Assembly: GCA_023244865.1 (NCBI GenBank)
Contig: JAHFLM010000037.1
Coordinates: 1-8,526 of the forward strand
Direction: 5' to 3'
Origin: Candidatus Harrisonbacteria bacterium
Lineage (GTDB): Bacteria; Patescibacteriota; Minisyncoccia; UBA6257; UBA11618
DNA length: 8,526 bases
Position numbers and translations under genes: made by a program. Position 1 is the first letter of the stretch, and each line of letters opens with the position of its first letter. The notes under the pieces are model-generated. The model saw nothing but the letters and a program-made list of their open reading frames with translations, ran no database searches and had not been told where the DNA came from. This document shows positions 1-6,532 of this stretch, piece by piece.

Positions 1-10
1 TCATATCTAA

Positions 11-28
11 AATAATATGAATATTATT
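11..28. repeat. A/T palindrome upstream of the nucleotidyltransferase
   Basis: AATAATAT (11-18) and ATATTATT (21-28) are perfect inverted copies separated by GA. The two-base gap is too short for an RNA hairpin loop, so if it means anything it would be a protein-binding site on DNA. The sequence is pure A/T and chance occurrence in such DNA is plausible. Confidence 0.3.
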
Positions 29-30
29 AA

Positions 31-43
31 AATAAGTCTTATT
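31..43. repeat. second short palindrome upstream of the nucleotidyltransferase
   Basis: AATAAG (31-36), T, CTTATT (38-43) is a perfect 6+1+6 palindrome, two bases after the first one. Together they could form a tandem operator in the leader of the gene at 64. No promoter can be placed with confidence here; TCTAAC (51-56) is the only hexamer at the right distance for a leaderless start. Confidence 0.28.
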
Positions 44-63
44 AAAACTATCTAACGGGGTAA

Positions 64-744
64 ATGAAAGCGGTGATTTTGGCGGCTGGGCAGGGATTGC
101 GCATGAGGCCGTTAACATTAGATAAGCCAAAGCCTTTGGTGGAAGTGGCGGGGAAGCCGCTCGTTGAGCGGTTGGTTTTGAATTTACCGAAGGAGATCGA
201 TGAATTAATTATCGTGGTGGGTTATTTGGCGAATAAGGTAGAGGATTATTGTGGAGATAATTTTTTGGGTAAAAAAGTGACTTATGTTTTTCAAAGAGAA
301 TATTTGGGGACGGCGCATGCGTTGAAGTTGTGTCGGCCTTATTTAAATAATGAGAGATTTTTAGTGGTGTGTGCTGACGATCTTTATGGAAAAAAAGGTT
401 TGGAAAATTTACTAAAGCATCGGTTGGCTGTTTTGGCACTCGAGCATGTGGAGCCAAAAAGATTTGGAGTGATTGAAATGGAGAATGGTTATTTGAAAAG
501 AATTTTAGAGAAGCCAGAGGAGCCACCAACTAATTTAGTGAACACTGGGGCTATGATTTTGGATGATAAGGTGTTTGATTATGAAATTGAGAAAAGTAAG
601 AGCGGGGAATATTACTTAACAGATTTAGTAAATCTGGTGGCTAGGGATCGGAAAGTGAAAGTGGAGCGAGCAGATTTTTGGGTGCCGGTAGGGACGCCCG
701 ATGATATTGTGCTTGCGGAAGAGAAATTGAGGTGGGTGAAATAG
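64..744 (+). CDS. sugar-phosphate nucleotidyltransferase (NDP-sugar pyrophosphorylase family)
   Basis: A cytoplasmic enzyme expected to join a nucleoside triphosphate and a sugar 1-phosphate, giving an NDP-sugar and pyrophosphate for glycan synthesis. The N-terminal signature is clear: AAGQGLRMRPLT (residues 7-18) is the nucleotide-binding loop, followed by PKPLVEVAGKP with the conserved Lys23. LGTAHAL (81-87) and ADD (104-106) match the base-binding and metal-binding parts of the Rossmann-like core. EKP (149-151), NTG (160-162), YYLTD (183-187) and VGTPDD (209-214) are also typical. At 226 residues it is only the catalytic domain, without the C-terminal left-handed helix seen in GlmU or longer pyrophosphorylases. 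Residues do not settle whether it uses dTTP, UTP or CTP, or which sugar. The ATG at 64 fits the family's usual N-terminus. Upstream there is only a GGGG three bases from the start, so ribosome binding looks weak. The 159-base gap downstream separates it from the next gene. Confidence 0.88.
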   Translation: MKAVILAAGQGLRMRPLTLDKPKPLVEVAGKPLVERLVLNLPKEIDELIIVVGYLANKVEDYCGDNFLGKKVTYVFQREYLGTAHALKLCRPYLNNERFLVVCADDLYGKKGLENLLKHRLAVLALEHVEPKRFGVIEMENGYLKRILEKPEEPPTNLVNTGAMILDDKVFDYEIEKSKSGEYYLTDLVNLVARDRKVKVERADFWVPVGTPDDIVLAEEKLRWVK

Positions 745-770
745 GTATAGATTTATTTTTAAATATTAAA

Positions 771-790
771 TAGCTTCAACAAGCTCACTA
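771..790. repeat. degenerate REP-like element
   Basis: The core CTTCAACAAGCTCA (774-787) differs by one base from CTTCGACAAGCTCA, a core I recall from REP-type palindromes common in environmental bacterial genomes. It is flanked by TAG (771-773) and CTA (788-790), which are complementary, like the arms of such elements. It is shorter than a full REP and could be chance. The intact relative in this window is at 2448-2469. Confidence 0.35.
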
Positions 791-854
791 CAAGTAGATT
801 CCACGCCTCAATTCCGAATTGATTCTTTGGGGAATCAAACGTAATTGGGCTCTG

Positions 855-894
855 AATGACATTTTAAAAAATAAATACAATTTGAAATGTTATT
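855..894. repeat. inverted repeat just before the ATPase start
   Basis: AATGACATTT (855-864) pairs with AAATGTTATT (885-894) over ten positions, one of them G-U, around a 20-base A-rich spacer. The right arm overlaps the extended -10 promoter at 888-896, so a protein bound to the two half-sites, or a cruciform, could affect transcription of the ATPase. This is inference only. Confidence 0.35.
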
Positions 895-896
895 AT
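888..896 (+). promoter_or_regulatory. extended -10 promoter for the ATPase operon
   Basis: TGTTATTAT is TGn followed by TATTAT, a five-of-six match to TATAAT with the extended -10 dinucleotide. No -35 box is seen 17 bases upstream, which extended -10 promoters can lack. The expected transcription start, about seven bases downstream, falls at 903-904, on the ATG itself. The transcript may therefore be leaderless. Confidence 0.45.
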
Positions 897-903
897 TAAA
901 GGG

Positions 904-3561
904 ATGACCACGAATAAAGTGTGGCACTCTTTGGCGTCTTCCGAAGTCTTTAGTAATTTAAAGACGAGTCGGGAGGGATTAGAAAAAAAGGAGGCGTTGT
1001 CGCGGCTCGATTTTTTTGGTTTGAATGAAATTCCGGTTATAAACGAGCGTGGCTTTTTTAGAATTTTCGTGAGGCAGTTTAGCAATCCTTTCCAATATGT
1101 TTTGATTTTGGCGGCAATATTTTTTGCGGTGTTGGGAAATTATTTAGACGCAGGAGTAATTTTTGGGGTAAGTGTTTTGAATGTGTTTTTAGGTGCAATG
1201 AGTGAGTGGCAGGCTTTGGGAAAGTTAAAATTAATTGATAGCGAAAATGAAAAGGAGGTTTTGGTATTTCGGGAAGGAAGAGAGGTTTTTATAAATGAAA
1301 AGTTGGTGGTGCCAGGGGATGTTTTGATTTTGGATAGGGGGGATTTTGTGGCGGCGGATGCCCATCTTTTTTTAGCCAATCGATTAATGATGAATGAGGC
1401 GGTGTTAACTGGTGAGGGTAGTTTGGTGGCTAAAAAAAGCGACGATATTTTGCCATTTGAAGAGCCCTTAGCTTCTAGAGTTAACATGGTTTATAAGGGG
1501 ACTTATGTGGGGAATGGGTATGCTCGAGCGGTGGTGGTTGAGACGGGTTTGCAGACCGAAATAGGTCGTTTAGGCACACTCGCAGAGAGGGATGAGGTGA
1601 GATTGCCCTTAGTAAGAGGGGTGGACTTTTTGGCGCGATCCCTTTTATTTTTTGGCGGACTTTTAGTGTTTTTGATTCTAATATTTTTATGGGCGAATGG
1701 GCGAGATATGAACGAGGGAATTTTTCTCGCAATTACTTTAGCGATTACTTTGGTGCCTGAAGGATTACCATTGATTTCTAGTTTATTTTTAGTGGGTGGG
1801 CTGCAGAAACTTTATGAGGCGGATTTTTTAATTAAGAAAAATGCAGCGGTGGAGGCTTTGGGTGAAGTGACGGTTTTAGCGCTTGATAAAACCGGGACGG
1901 TGACAAAAAACGAAATGGTAGTGCAAAAGATTTTTGTAAACAATCGATTTTTTGAGGTGAGTGGGGATGGTTATAATAACGAAGGAAAATTTCATTGGGG
2001 AGAGCGGGAGATTAATCCGGAGCATTTTCCGGACTTACGCTTGATGGGATATGCAGCGGAGTTGTGTGCGAATGGGGAGGTATTAGGAAGAAGGGTGGTG
2101 GGAGATCCAACCGAGGTGGCTTTGCGAGTGTTTGGTGAGAAATTAGGTTTTGATAAAAATATTTTAGAAAGAGAACACGAATTGGTTTTGGATGAGCCTG
2201 TTTCTGAAAATCAAAAGTATCATTTAACAGTGCATCGTGAGGGGGATGGATTTATTACGACAGCTTTGGGGGCGAGTGAAGAGGTGATGAGTTTGTGTAA
2301 AAAAGTTTATTGGCATGGCGAGGAGGTTGATTTAGAAAGTGATTTGCACGGTGGCCTCACGAAAACACTTGAAAAAAACTTTTTGAGTTTAGGGATGAGA
2401 GTGATCGCTGTGTCTTATATGAGAAGTGAAGTTTTACCCAGTGGTAAGCCCTTCAGCTCCGCTCAGGGCAAGAAAAATAATAATTTAGTATTGTTGGGTT
2501 TTATTGGGATGACAGATGAGTTGCGACCGAATATTAAGAAATTGATTGTTGAGGCGAAGCAATTGGGGGTGAGATCAATTTTAATTACAGGAGATCACAA
2601 GTTAACAGCATTGGCAGTAGCAGAGAGAATTGGTTTGGTTGGAAAGCGAGCGGAGGCTCTGACGGATTTAGAAATTAACAAGATGAATGATGTGAAATTG
2701 GCCAGTGTGGTTTTAGATTACGCGGTATTTGCTCGAGTGTCGCCACAAAATAAGTTGAGGATTATTAATGCATTAAGAGCTAGAGGAGAGGTGGTGGCGA
2801 TGACGGGGGATGGGGTAAATGATGCGCCGTCGCTTGCTGATGCGGATTTAGGAATTGCGATGGCTGGGGTGTCTTCGGCTGTGGCTTCGGAGGTGGCTGA
2901 TGCTTTGATATTAAGTAATGATTTTTTAGTGATGGTGGAGGCGATGAAGGTGGGGCGATTAGTGTTTCAGAAAATTAAAAAATTAACCGAGTTTGTTTTA
3001 AGTATAGGATTTTCGGAGGCATTTTTTGTAAGTTTGGGAATTTTTTTGGGATCTAAGGTGGTGTTATTGCCGATTCAGGCTGTGTGGTTGAATGTGGTGT
3101 CTGATTTATTTTTGGTAATGGTATTTTGGCGAGATACTAATTTGGAAAATATAAGAGAGCGAGGCATGTTTAATGGAGCTTTTTGGAAAAAGGTTTTAGG
3201 TTTGGGTTTGCTAATTGGGATTACGACTTTTGGAGTGGGGAATTTTTTTGAAGGATTGGCAGTGGGGCGGGGGATGACGGCGGCCTTAGTATTTTTAAGT
3301 TTAATGCAGGTGGTGAGCTTGATTAATATTAAATTAGGAAAAAGATTAATTGAGGATTTGAAGATTTATGAATGGAGGGAGTTGCTTACTGGTGTTTTGG
3401 GAATGGCTTTTATGCTTATGCTCGTGGTATATTTTGAGCCAATGAGACTTTTGCTCAGAACTGTGAGCTTGGGTTTCAAAGATTGGTTGTTACTTATTAG
3501 TTTCGCAACGCTTTTGTTTATTTTAATGGAGCTTAGAAAAAGATTGAGATTTTTAAATTAA
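904..3561 (+). CDS. type II P-type cation-transporting ATPase, probably Ca2+-type
   Basis: An ATP-driven cation pump of the cell membrane, 885 residues, the usual length. It opens with the family's WHSL start (residues 7-10), then M1-M2 (about 64-98), the actuator domain with TGEG (169-172), M3-M4 with PEGLP (285-289), the phosphorylation motif DKTGT with aspartate 328, the nucleotide domain with GDPTE, the hinge TGDGVNDAP (634-642), and six C-terminal membrane segments. Cation residues fit a single SERCA site II pattern: Glu286 in M4, and Asn730 and Asp734 in M6. In M5, Glu705 is kept but the site I asparagine is Gly702. Ca2+ or Mn2+ export is thus more likely than Na+/K+, though not proven. 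Oddities are TGEG for TGES, LGASE (455-459) for the ATP-binding KGAPE, and a REP-like insert translated at residues 515-523. The start is fixed by the WH motif. AAAGGG touches the ATG and cannot act as a spaced ribosome site. dedA follows with no gap. Confidence 0.93.
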   Translation: MTTNKVWHSLASSEVFSNLKTSREGLEKKEALSRLDFFGLNEIPVINERGFFRIFVRQFSNPFQYVLILAAIFFAVLGNYLDAGVIFGVSVLNVFLGAMSEWQALGKLKLIDSENEKEVLVFREGREVFINEKLVVPGDVLILDRGDFVAADAHLFLANRLMMNEAVLTGEGSLVAKKSDDILPFEEPLASRVNMVYKGTYVGNGYARAVVVETGLQTEIGRLGTLAERDEVRLPLVRGVDFLARSLLFFGGLLVFLILIFLWANGRDMNEGIFLAITLAITLVPEGLPLISSLFLVGGLQKLYEADFLIKKNAAVEALGEVTVLALDKTGTVTKNEMVVQKIFVNNRFFEVSGDGYNNEGKFHWGEREINPEHFPDLRLMGYAAELCANGEVLGRRVVGDPTEVALRVFGEKLGFDKNILEREHELVLDEPVSENQKYHLTVHREGDGFITTALGASEEVMSLCKKVYWHGEEVDLESDLHGGLTKTLEKNFLSLGMRVIAVSYMRSEVLPSGKPFSSAQGKKNNNLVLLGFIGMTDELRPNIKKLIVEAKQLGVRSILITGDHKLTALAVAERIGLVGKRAEALTDLEINKMNDVKLASVVLDYAVFARVSPQNKLRIINALRARGEVVAMTGDGVNDAPSLADADLGIAMAGVSSAVASEVADALILSNDFLVMVEAMKVGRLVFQKIKKLTEFVLSIGFSEAFFVSLGIFLGSKVVLLPIQAVWLNVVSDLFLVMVFWRDTNLENIRERGMFNGAFWKKVLGLGLLIGITTFGVGNFFEGLAVGRGMTAALVFLSLMQVVSLINIKLGKRLIEDLKIYEWRELLTGVLGMAFMLMLVVYFEPMRLLLRTVSLGFKDWLLLISFATLLFILMELRKRLRFLN
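2448..2469 (+). repeat. REP-like palindrome inserted in frame in the ATPase gene
   Basis: GCCCT (2448-2452) and AGGGC (2465-2469) form a five-pair stem around TCAGCTCCGCTC, with a small inner GC/GC pairing. The element closely resembles the CCCTTCGACTCCGCTCAGGG palindrome that I recall as dispersed in many environmental genomes. Its C-rich composition stands out from the C-poor coding strand. It is read as KPFSSAQGK (residues 515-523), in the variable loop between the nucleotide domain (ending near RVIAVSYM) and the LLGFIGMTD strand that begins the return to the phosphorylation domain. The reading frame is kept on both sides. Confidence 0.65.
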
Positions 3562-4203
3562 ATGGAATTTTTTGAGTTGGTAAAATACCTATTAATTAAT
3601 TATGGAGTTGCAGCAGCACTTTTTTTGGGTTTATTTGAGGAGTTGGTTTTTATAATACCCTCAACTTTAGTTTTTTTAGCTTTGGGTTTTTTGGGGATAA
3701 GTAAGACTTTAAGTGTAGAAGAGGCTCTAATAAAGAGCTTTTTAGTTTATGGTTTTTGGGGTGCTTTAGGAGTACTTTTAGGGTCTATTCTAATTTATTG
3801 GTTGGCTTTTTATGGGGGAAAGTATTTTATTGTAAAATTTGGTAGGTATTTTGGAGTTGATTGGATTGATATTGAAAAATGGGCTTTGTGGTTTGAAAAA
3901 GGTTACAAAGATGAGTTGGTGGTTTTTATTGCTAGAGCCTTACCTTTTTTGCCAATTACTTTAGTAACTATTGCTGGAGGAATACTAAGACTTCCTTGGA
4001 AAATGTTTTTTACTTTAACCTTTTTAGGCACTATGGTGAGAGTTGGTGTTTTGGTATTTTCAGGTTGGGCTTTAGGAGAGACTTATAGATTGTGGTTGGA
4101 CTGGGAGGTTTTTATAGAACGGTGGATTTTTGGTTTGGGGGCGGTTACAATCTTAGGAATAATTATTTATTTTCATGAACGAGGAAAGCGGCTTAAAAAA
4201 TAA
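3562..4203 (+). CDS. DedA-family integral membrane protein (SNARE-associated/VTT domain)
   Basis: A 213-residue membrane protein of the DedA superfamily, whose characterised members move lipids such as undecaprenyl phosphate or phosphatidylethanolamine across the bilayer. Visible family marks are the N-terminal re-entrant region with Glu26-Glu27 and Pro33 (FEELVFIIPS), GSILIYW (74-80) followed by GGKYF, and the FIARALPFLPI stretch (122-132) with the conserved Arg125. The AGG of residues 138-140 and the late RVGVLVFSGWALGE segment (160-173) are also typical. Substrate and direction cannot be read from sequence. The ATG follows the ATPase stop with no gap and no Shine-Dalgarno, so translation is probably coupled. 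Its 3' end overlaps the MFS gene by 29 bases. Base use is unusual: from 3511 to 4119 there is not one CG dinucleotide, and all arginines before Arg187 use AGA or AGG, unlike the neighbours, which use GCG, CGA and TCG freely. Recent transfer is one explanation. Confidence 0.87.
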   Translation: MEFFELVKYLLINYGVAAALFLGLFEELVFIIPSTLVFLALGFLGISKTLSVEEALIKSFLVYGFWGALGVLLGSILIYWLAFYGGKYFIVKFGRYFGVDWIDIEKWALWFEKGYKDELVVFIARALPFLPITLVTIAGGILRLPWKMFFTLTFLGTMVRVGVLVFSGWALGETYRLWLDWEVFIERWIFGLGAVTILGIIIYFHERGKRLKK

Positions 4204-5389
4204 AAATGTTTGGTGGCTTTCAGCCACATCTTTTTTTACAGATATTAGTTCGGAAATGATTTTTCCGATCTTGCCGATTTTTTTGAAGTCGGTTTTAGGG
4301 GCACCGATTTGGATTATCGGAGTGATTGAGGGGGTGGCACAGGGTGTCGCAGCTTTTTTGCAATATTTTGCTGGATTTTTAGCTGATAAAATTAATAATC
4401 ATAAGAAATTGGTGCTTTGGGGGTATGGGATTAGTTTTTTAGCGAAAGGAGTTTTTGCTTTAGCTAATTCGGCATGGATGGTTTCGATTTTTAGAATCAG
4501 CGATCGCGTGGGTAAGGGGATTAGGACGGCACCGCGGGATGCTTTAATAGCTAATTCGGTGGATGCTTCTGTGCGGGGGCGGTATTTTGGTTTGCACCGT
4601 AGTCTGGACACGGCCGGAGCGATTTTAGGAACGGTTATTGCTTTGTTATTTTTGAACTTTTACGATGAGGGGATAGCGACCGTGCTCCGAGCTGTGCTTT
4701 ATTGGTCTTTAGTGCCGGCTTTGATTGGCTGGGTATTACTTTTAAAAGTTCGCGAGGTGGGTGACGTGGAATCATCAAGGCCAGTTAAACTTTTGGCTTG
4801 GGGTAATTTAGATAAAAGATTTAGAGATTTTTTGGTTTTGGCTTTTCTATTTGGCTTAGCTAATTACAGCTATGCTTTTTATATTTTACGGGCGAGCGAA
4901 TTAGGAGTGGCGGTGTTCGCTGTGCCTCTAGTCTATTTGGTTTATAATATTTTTTACGGGTTTAGTTCTTATCCGGCTGGCATAATGTCCGATAAATTAG
5001 GGAGGAAAAATATTTTGATTTTAGCTTTGGTGTTTTTGGCGGCGGTGAATTTTGGTTTTATTTATGTTGCTAACCCGTCTTTAGTTTGGGTTTTGTTTGC
5101 TTTGTATGGTTTAGTGATTGGCATGACGGATGGGGTGATGAAGGCGTTTGTGTCTGATTTAGTGATTGAAAATCGAGCTCTGAGTTTCGGCTGGTTTAAT
5201 ATTATTTTAGGAGTGGCGACGATTTTTGGGAATGTGATTGGAGGAGTTTTGTGGCAGAGGTACGGCGCCTTTTATGCTTTTGGTTTGTCGGGTTTTTTGG
5301 GTTTGATTGCTGTAGTTTATCTTTTTTATAAAAATAGTTTAGCTTTAAAAGGTGGTGATGGAAAAATTAAGTTTCAGGCTTATAGGTAA
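4175..5389 (+). CDS. major facilitator superfamily transporter
   Basis: A 404-residue secondary transporter, the expected length for twelve membrane helices. It belongs to an MFS branch with the N-terminal hallmark NVWWLSATSFFTDISSEMIFP (residues 11-31), then IEGVAQ, the loop AGFLADK (66-72), and the strongly conserved DRVGKGIRTAPRDALIA (110-126) plus GLHRSLDTAGA (139-149). The second half repeats a motif A-like loop, AGIMSDKLGRK. Family members are mostly uncharacterised; substrate, direction and coupling ion are unknown, and drug or metabolite efflux would be a guess. The ATG at 4175 lies 29 bases inside dedA. No other in-frame start precedes the conserved NVWW motif, so this start is well supported. 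The nearest upstream AGGA is 16 bases away, too far to be a good ribosome site, so coupling to dedA translation is likely. A terminator-like hairpin lies in codons 13 to 21. Confidence 0.9.
   Translation: MNEESGLKNKNVWWLSATSFFTDISSEMIFPILPIFLKSVLGAPIWIIGVIEGVAQGVAAFLQYFAGFLADKINNHKKLVLWGYGISFLAKGVFALANSAWMVSIFRISDRVGKGIRTAPRDALIANSVDASVRGRYFGLHRSLDTAGAILGTVIALLFLNFYDEGIATVLRAVLYWSLVPALIGWVLLLKVREVGDVESSRPVKLLAWGNLDKRFRDFLVLAFLFGLANYSYAFYILRASELGVAVFAVPLVYLVYNIFYGFSSYPAGIMSDKLGRKNILILALVFLAAVNFGFIYVANPSLVWVLFALYGLVIGMTDGVMKAFVSDLVIENRALSFGWFNIILGVATIFGNVIGGVLWQRYGAFYAFGLSGFLGLIAVVYLFYKNSLALKGGDGKIKFQAYR
4213..4237 (+). terminator. terminator-like hairpin inside the MFS start region
   Basis: GTGGCT (4213-4218), loop TTC, AGCCAC (4222-4227) is a perfect six-pair stem with four G-C pairs. 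It is followed after ATC by seven T residues (4231-4237). It begins nine bases after the dedA stop, where a terminator would be expected, but lies within the MFS coding sequence (Trp-Trp-Leu-Ser-Ala-Thr-Ser-Phe-Phe). It could attenuate transcription from dedA into the transporter gene. The protein sequence there is family-conserved, so the hairpin may be a by-product of coding. Confidence 0.4.
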
Positions 5390-5411
5390 AAGGTTTTTAG
5401 ATCTTTAGCGT

Positions 5412-5417
5412 TATAAT
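5412..5417 (+). promoter_or_regulatory. perfect -10 box for the phospholipase D-like gene
   Basis: TATAAT at 5412-5417 is a consensus -10 element six bases before the GTG start at 5424. A transcription start seven bases below the box would fall on the first codon, suggesting a leaderless mRNA. No TTGACA-like -35 is seen near 5389-5395. The A+T-rich setting makes chance matches fairly likely. Confidence 0.45.
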
Positions 5418-5423
5418 AAAAGA

Positions 5424-6482
5424 GTGAGTTATAGATTTTATCCTGGTTCTCGTTTAGCTTGGGCGGCGATGTTTGAGCAGTTAGAGATGGCTACGAAAAC
5501 AATTTATTGGGAGAGCTTTATTTTTGAGAATAATTTAAAGGAGTACGATTTTTTGAGCCTTCTAATTAAGAAGGCGGAGGTTGGAGTGAAAGTGAAAATG
5601 ATCGTGGATAGTTTTGGCGGTTTGGGTTTTGGTAGAGAAGATGTTTTTAGATTGCGAGGGGCTGGAATAGAGATTTTATTTTATAATCGGCTTTTGCCAT
5701 GGTGGAATCCTTATCGATTTAAGCATTGGTTTTGGCATAGGAATCATCGGAAGCTTTTAATTATTGATGAGAAGGTAGCTTTTTTGGGCGGAGTGAATGT
5801 GGGGAAGAGGTTTGCTGATTGGTTGGATCTGCATGCTATGGTGAAGGGGCTTTTGGTGCGTTATCTAATTAGAGATTTCGCGGTTTCTTATGAGTTGTGT
5901 GGTGGTTTGCAAAAAATAAAATACAAAACGGTTTTTAAGGGTAATAAGGTTAAAGTTTTTCAGCATTCGCCTTTAACGCGGCGGGGCGTTTTGAAAAAGT
6001 TTTATAAGGAGGTGTTGAGGCGGGCAAAGCGGGAGGTATTTATTGTGACGCCATATTTTTTCCCTCAACCTTGGTTTATCGGGGCGGTTAATCGAGCTTT
6101 GAAAAGAGGTGTGAAAATAAAAATTATCGTGCCTAAGAAAACAGACAGTATTATTTCTGACCTAGCTAATTATATTTTTATGTCTTTAGTTTGGCGGAAG
6201 GGGTTAGAATTTTATTTGTGTAAAAAAATGAATCACGCCAAGGCGATTTTGGTGGATCAAGAGATTGGTTCGATTGGTTCTCAGAATATTGATACTTTGA
6301 GTTTTGATTATAATCTTGAAGGTGGTTTGATTTTTGAGCGTAAGGATTTATTGGTTAAGCTGAGAAGTATTTTTGAATTATTTATGGCGGAGAGCGAGCC
6401 TTTGGTGGTGGTGAGTGATAAAAAATCTCTAGGGCATAGATTGCTAAGATTTGTAGTTTTGAGTTTTAGAAATTATTTATAG
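5424..6482 (+). CDS. phospholipase D / cardiolipin synthase-like enzyme, two HKD motifs
   Basis: A 352-residue member of the phospholipase D superfamily. Both catalytic motifs are intact: HRKLLIID (His108, Lys110, Asp115) followed by FLGGVNV, and HAKAILVD (His271, Lys273, Asp278) followed by SIGSQNID. The sequence order, starting with FYPGSRLAW, IYWESFIF and VKMIVDSFG, is that of bacterial cardiolipin synthases, which join two phosphatidylglycerols or transfer a phosphatidyl group. It lacks the two N-terminal membrane helices of E. coli ClsA and is closer in plan to the shorter ClsB-type proteins. A different phospholipid head-group transferase or a nuclease cannot be excluded. The start is GTG: an in-frame TAG at 5406 limits extension, and the conserved FYPG region would be lost with the next ATG (5469). 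No Shine-Dalgarno is present; a TATAAT lies six bases upstream. It follows two lipid or transport membrane genes, which fits a membrane-lipid role. A 50-base gap without a clear promoter precedes glyA. Confidence 0.9.
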   Translation: MSYRFYPGSRLAWAAMFEQLEMATKTIYWESFIFENNLKEYDFLSLLIKKAEVGVKVKMIVDSFGGLGFGREDVFRLRGAGIEILFYNRLLPWWNPYRFKHWFWHRNHRKLLIIDEKVAFLGGVNVGKRFADWLDLHAMVKGLLVRYLIRDFAVSYELCGGLQKIKYKTVFKGNKVKVFQHSPLTRRGVLKKFYKEVLRRAKREVFIVTPYFFPQPWFIGAVNRALKRGVKIKIIVPKKTDSIISDLANYIFMSLVWRKGLEFYLCKKMNHAKAILVDQEIGSIGSQNIDTLSFDYNLEGGLIFERKDLLVKLRSIFELFMAESEPLVVVSDKKSLGHRLLRFVVLSFRNYL

Positions 6483-6532
6483 AGTTAGTTTAGTTTGAAG
6501 TTTGATGAAAATAGGTTAATTTAAGTCTACTA

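Larger units (their letters stand above)
745..903. other. non-coding gap rich in inverted repeats
   Basis: No ORF or tRNA is visible in these 159 bases. The middle (771-840) has noticeably more C than the surrounding G/T-rich strand. It holds a chain of small inverted repeats: AGCTT/AAGCT (772-776, 781-785), CTAC/GTAG (788-791, 794-797), GATTCC/GGAATC (797-802, 831-836), CAATTC-c-GAATTG (809-821) and TTGATTC/GAATCAA (819-825, 832-838, six-base loop). Several are mutually exclusive. It may be a decayed repeat cluster or a structured leader of the ATPase gene. No GC-rich stem followed by a T run marks a terminator for the gene before it. Confidence 0.5.

Noticed and set aside
209..529. Minus-strand open frame opposite the nucleotidyltransferase
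   Set aside because: Low-complexity translation without any known motif, lying wholly opposite a well-supported gene; a shadow of G/T-rich coding sequence. The same applies to minus-strand frames at 864-1085, 1140-1487, 1481-1732, 4399-4611, 6896-7207 and 7920-8510.
745..903. A hidden small gene or tRNA before the ATPase
   Set aside because: ATG-started frames here end within a few codons (for example ATG-ACA-TTT-TAA at 857), and no tRNA-like arms or T-loop sequence are present.
2448..2469. Intrinsic terminator inside the ATPase gene
   Set aside because: The short stem is followed by AAGAAAAATAA rather than a T run, and it lies within an intact reading frame.
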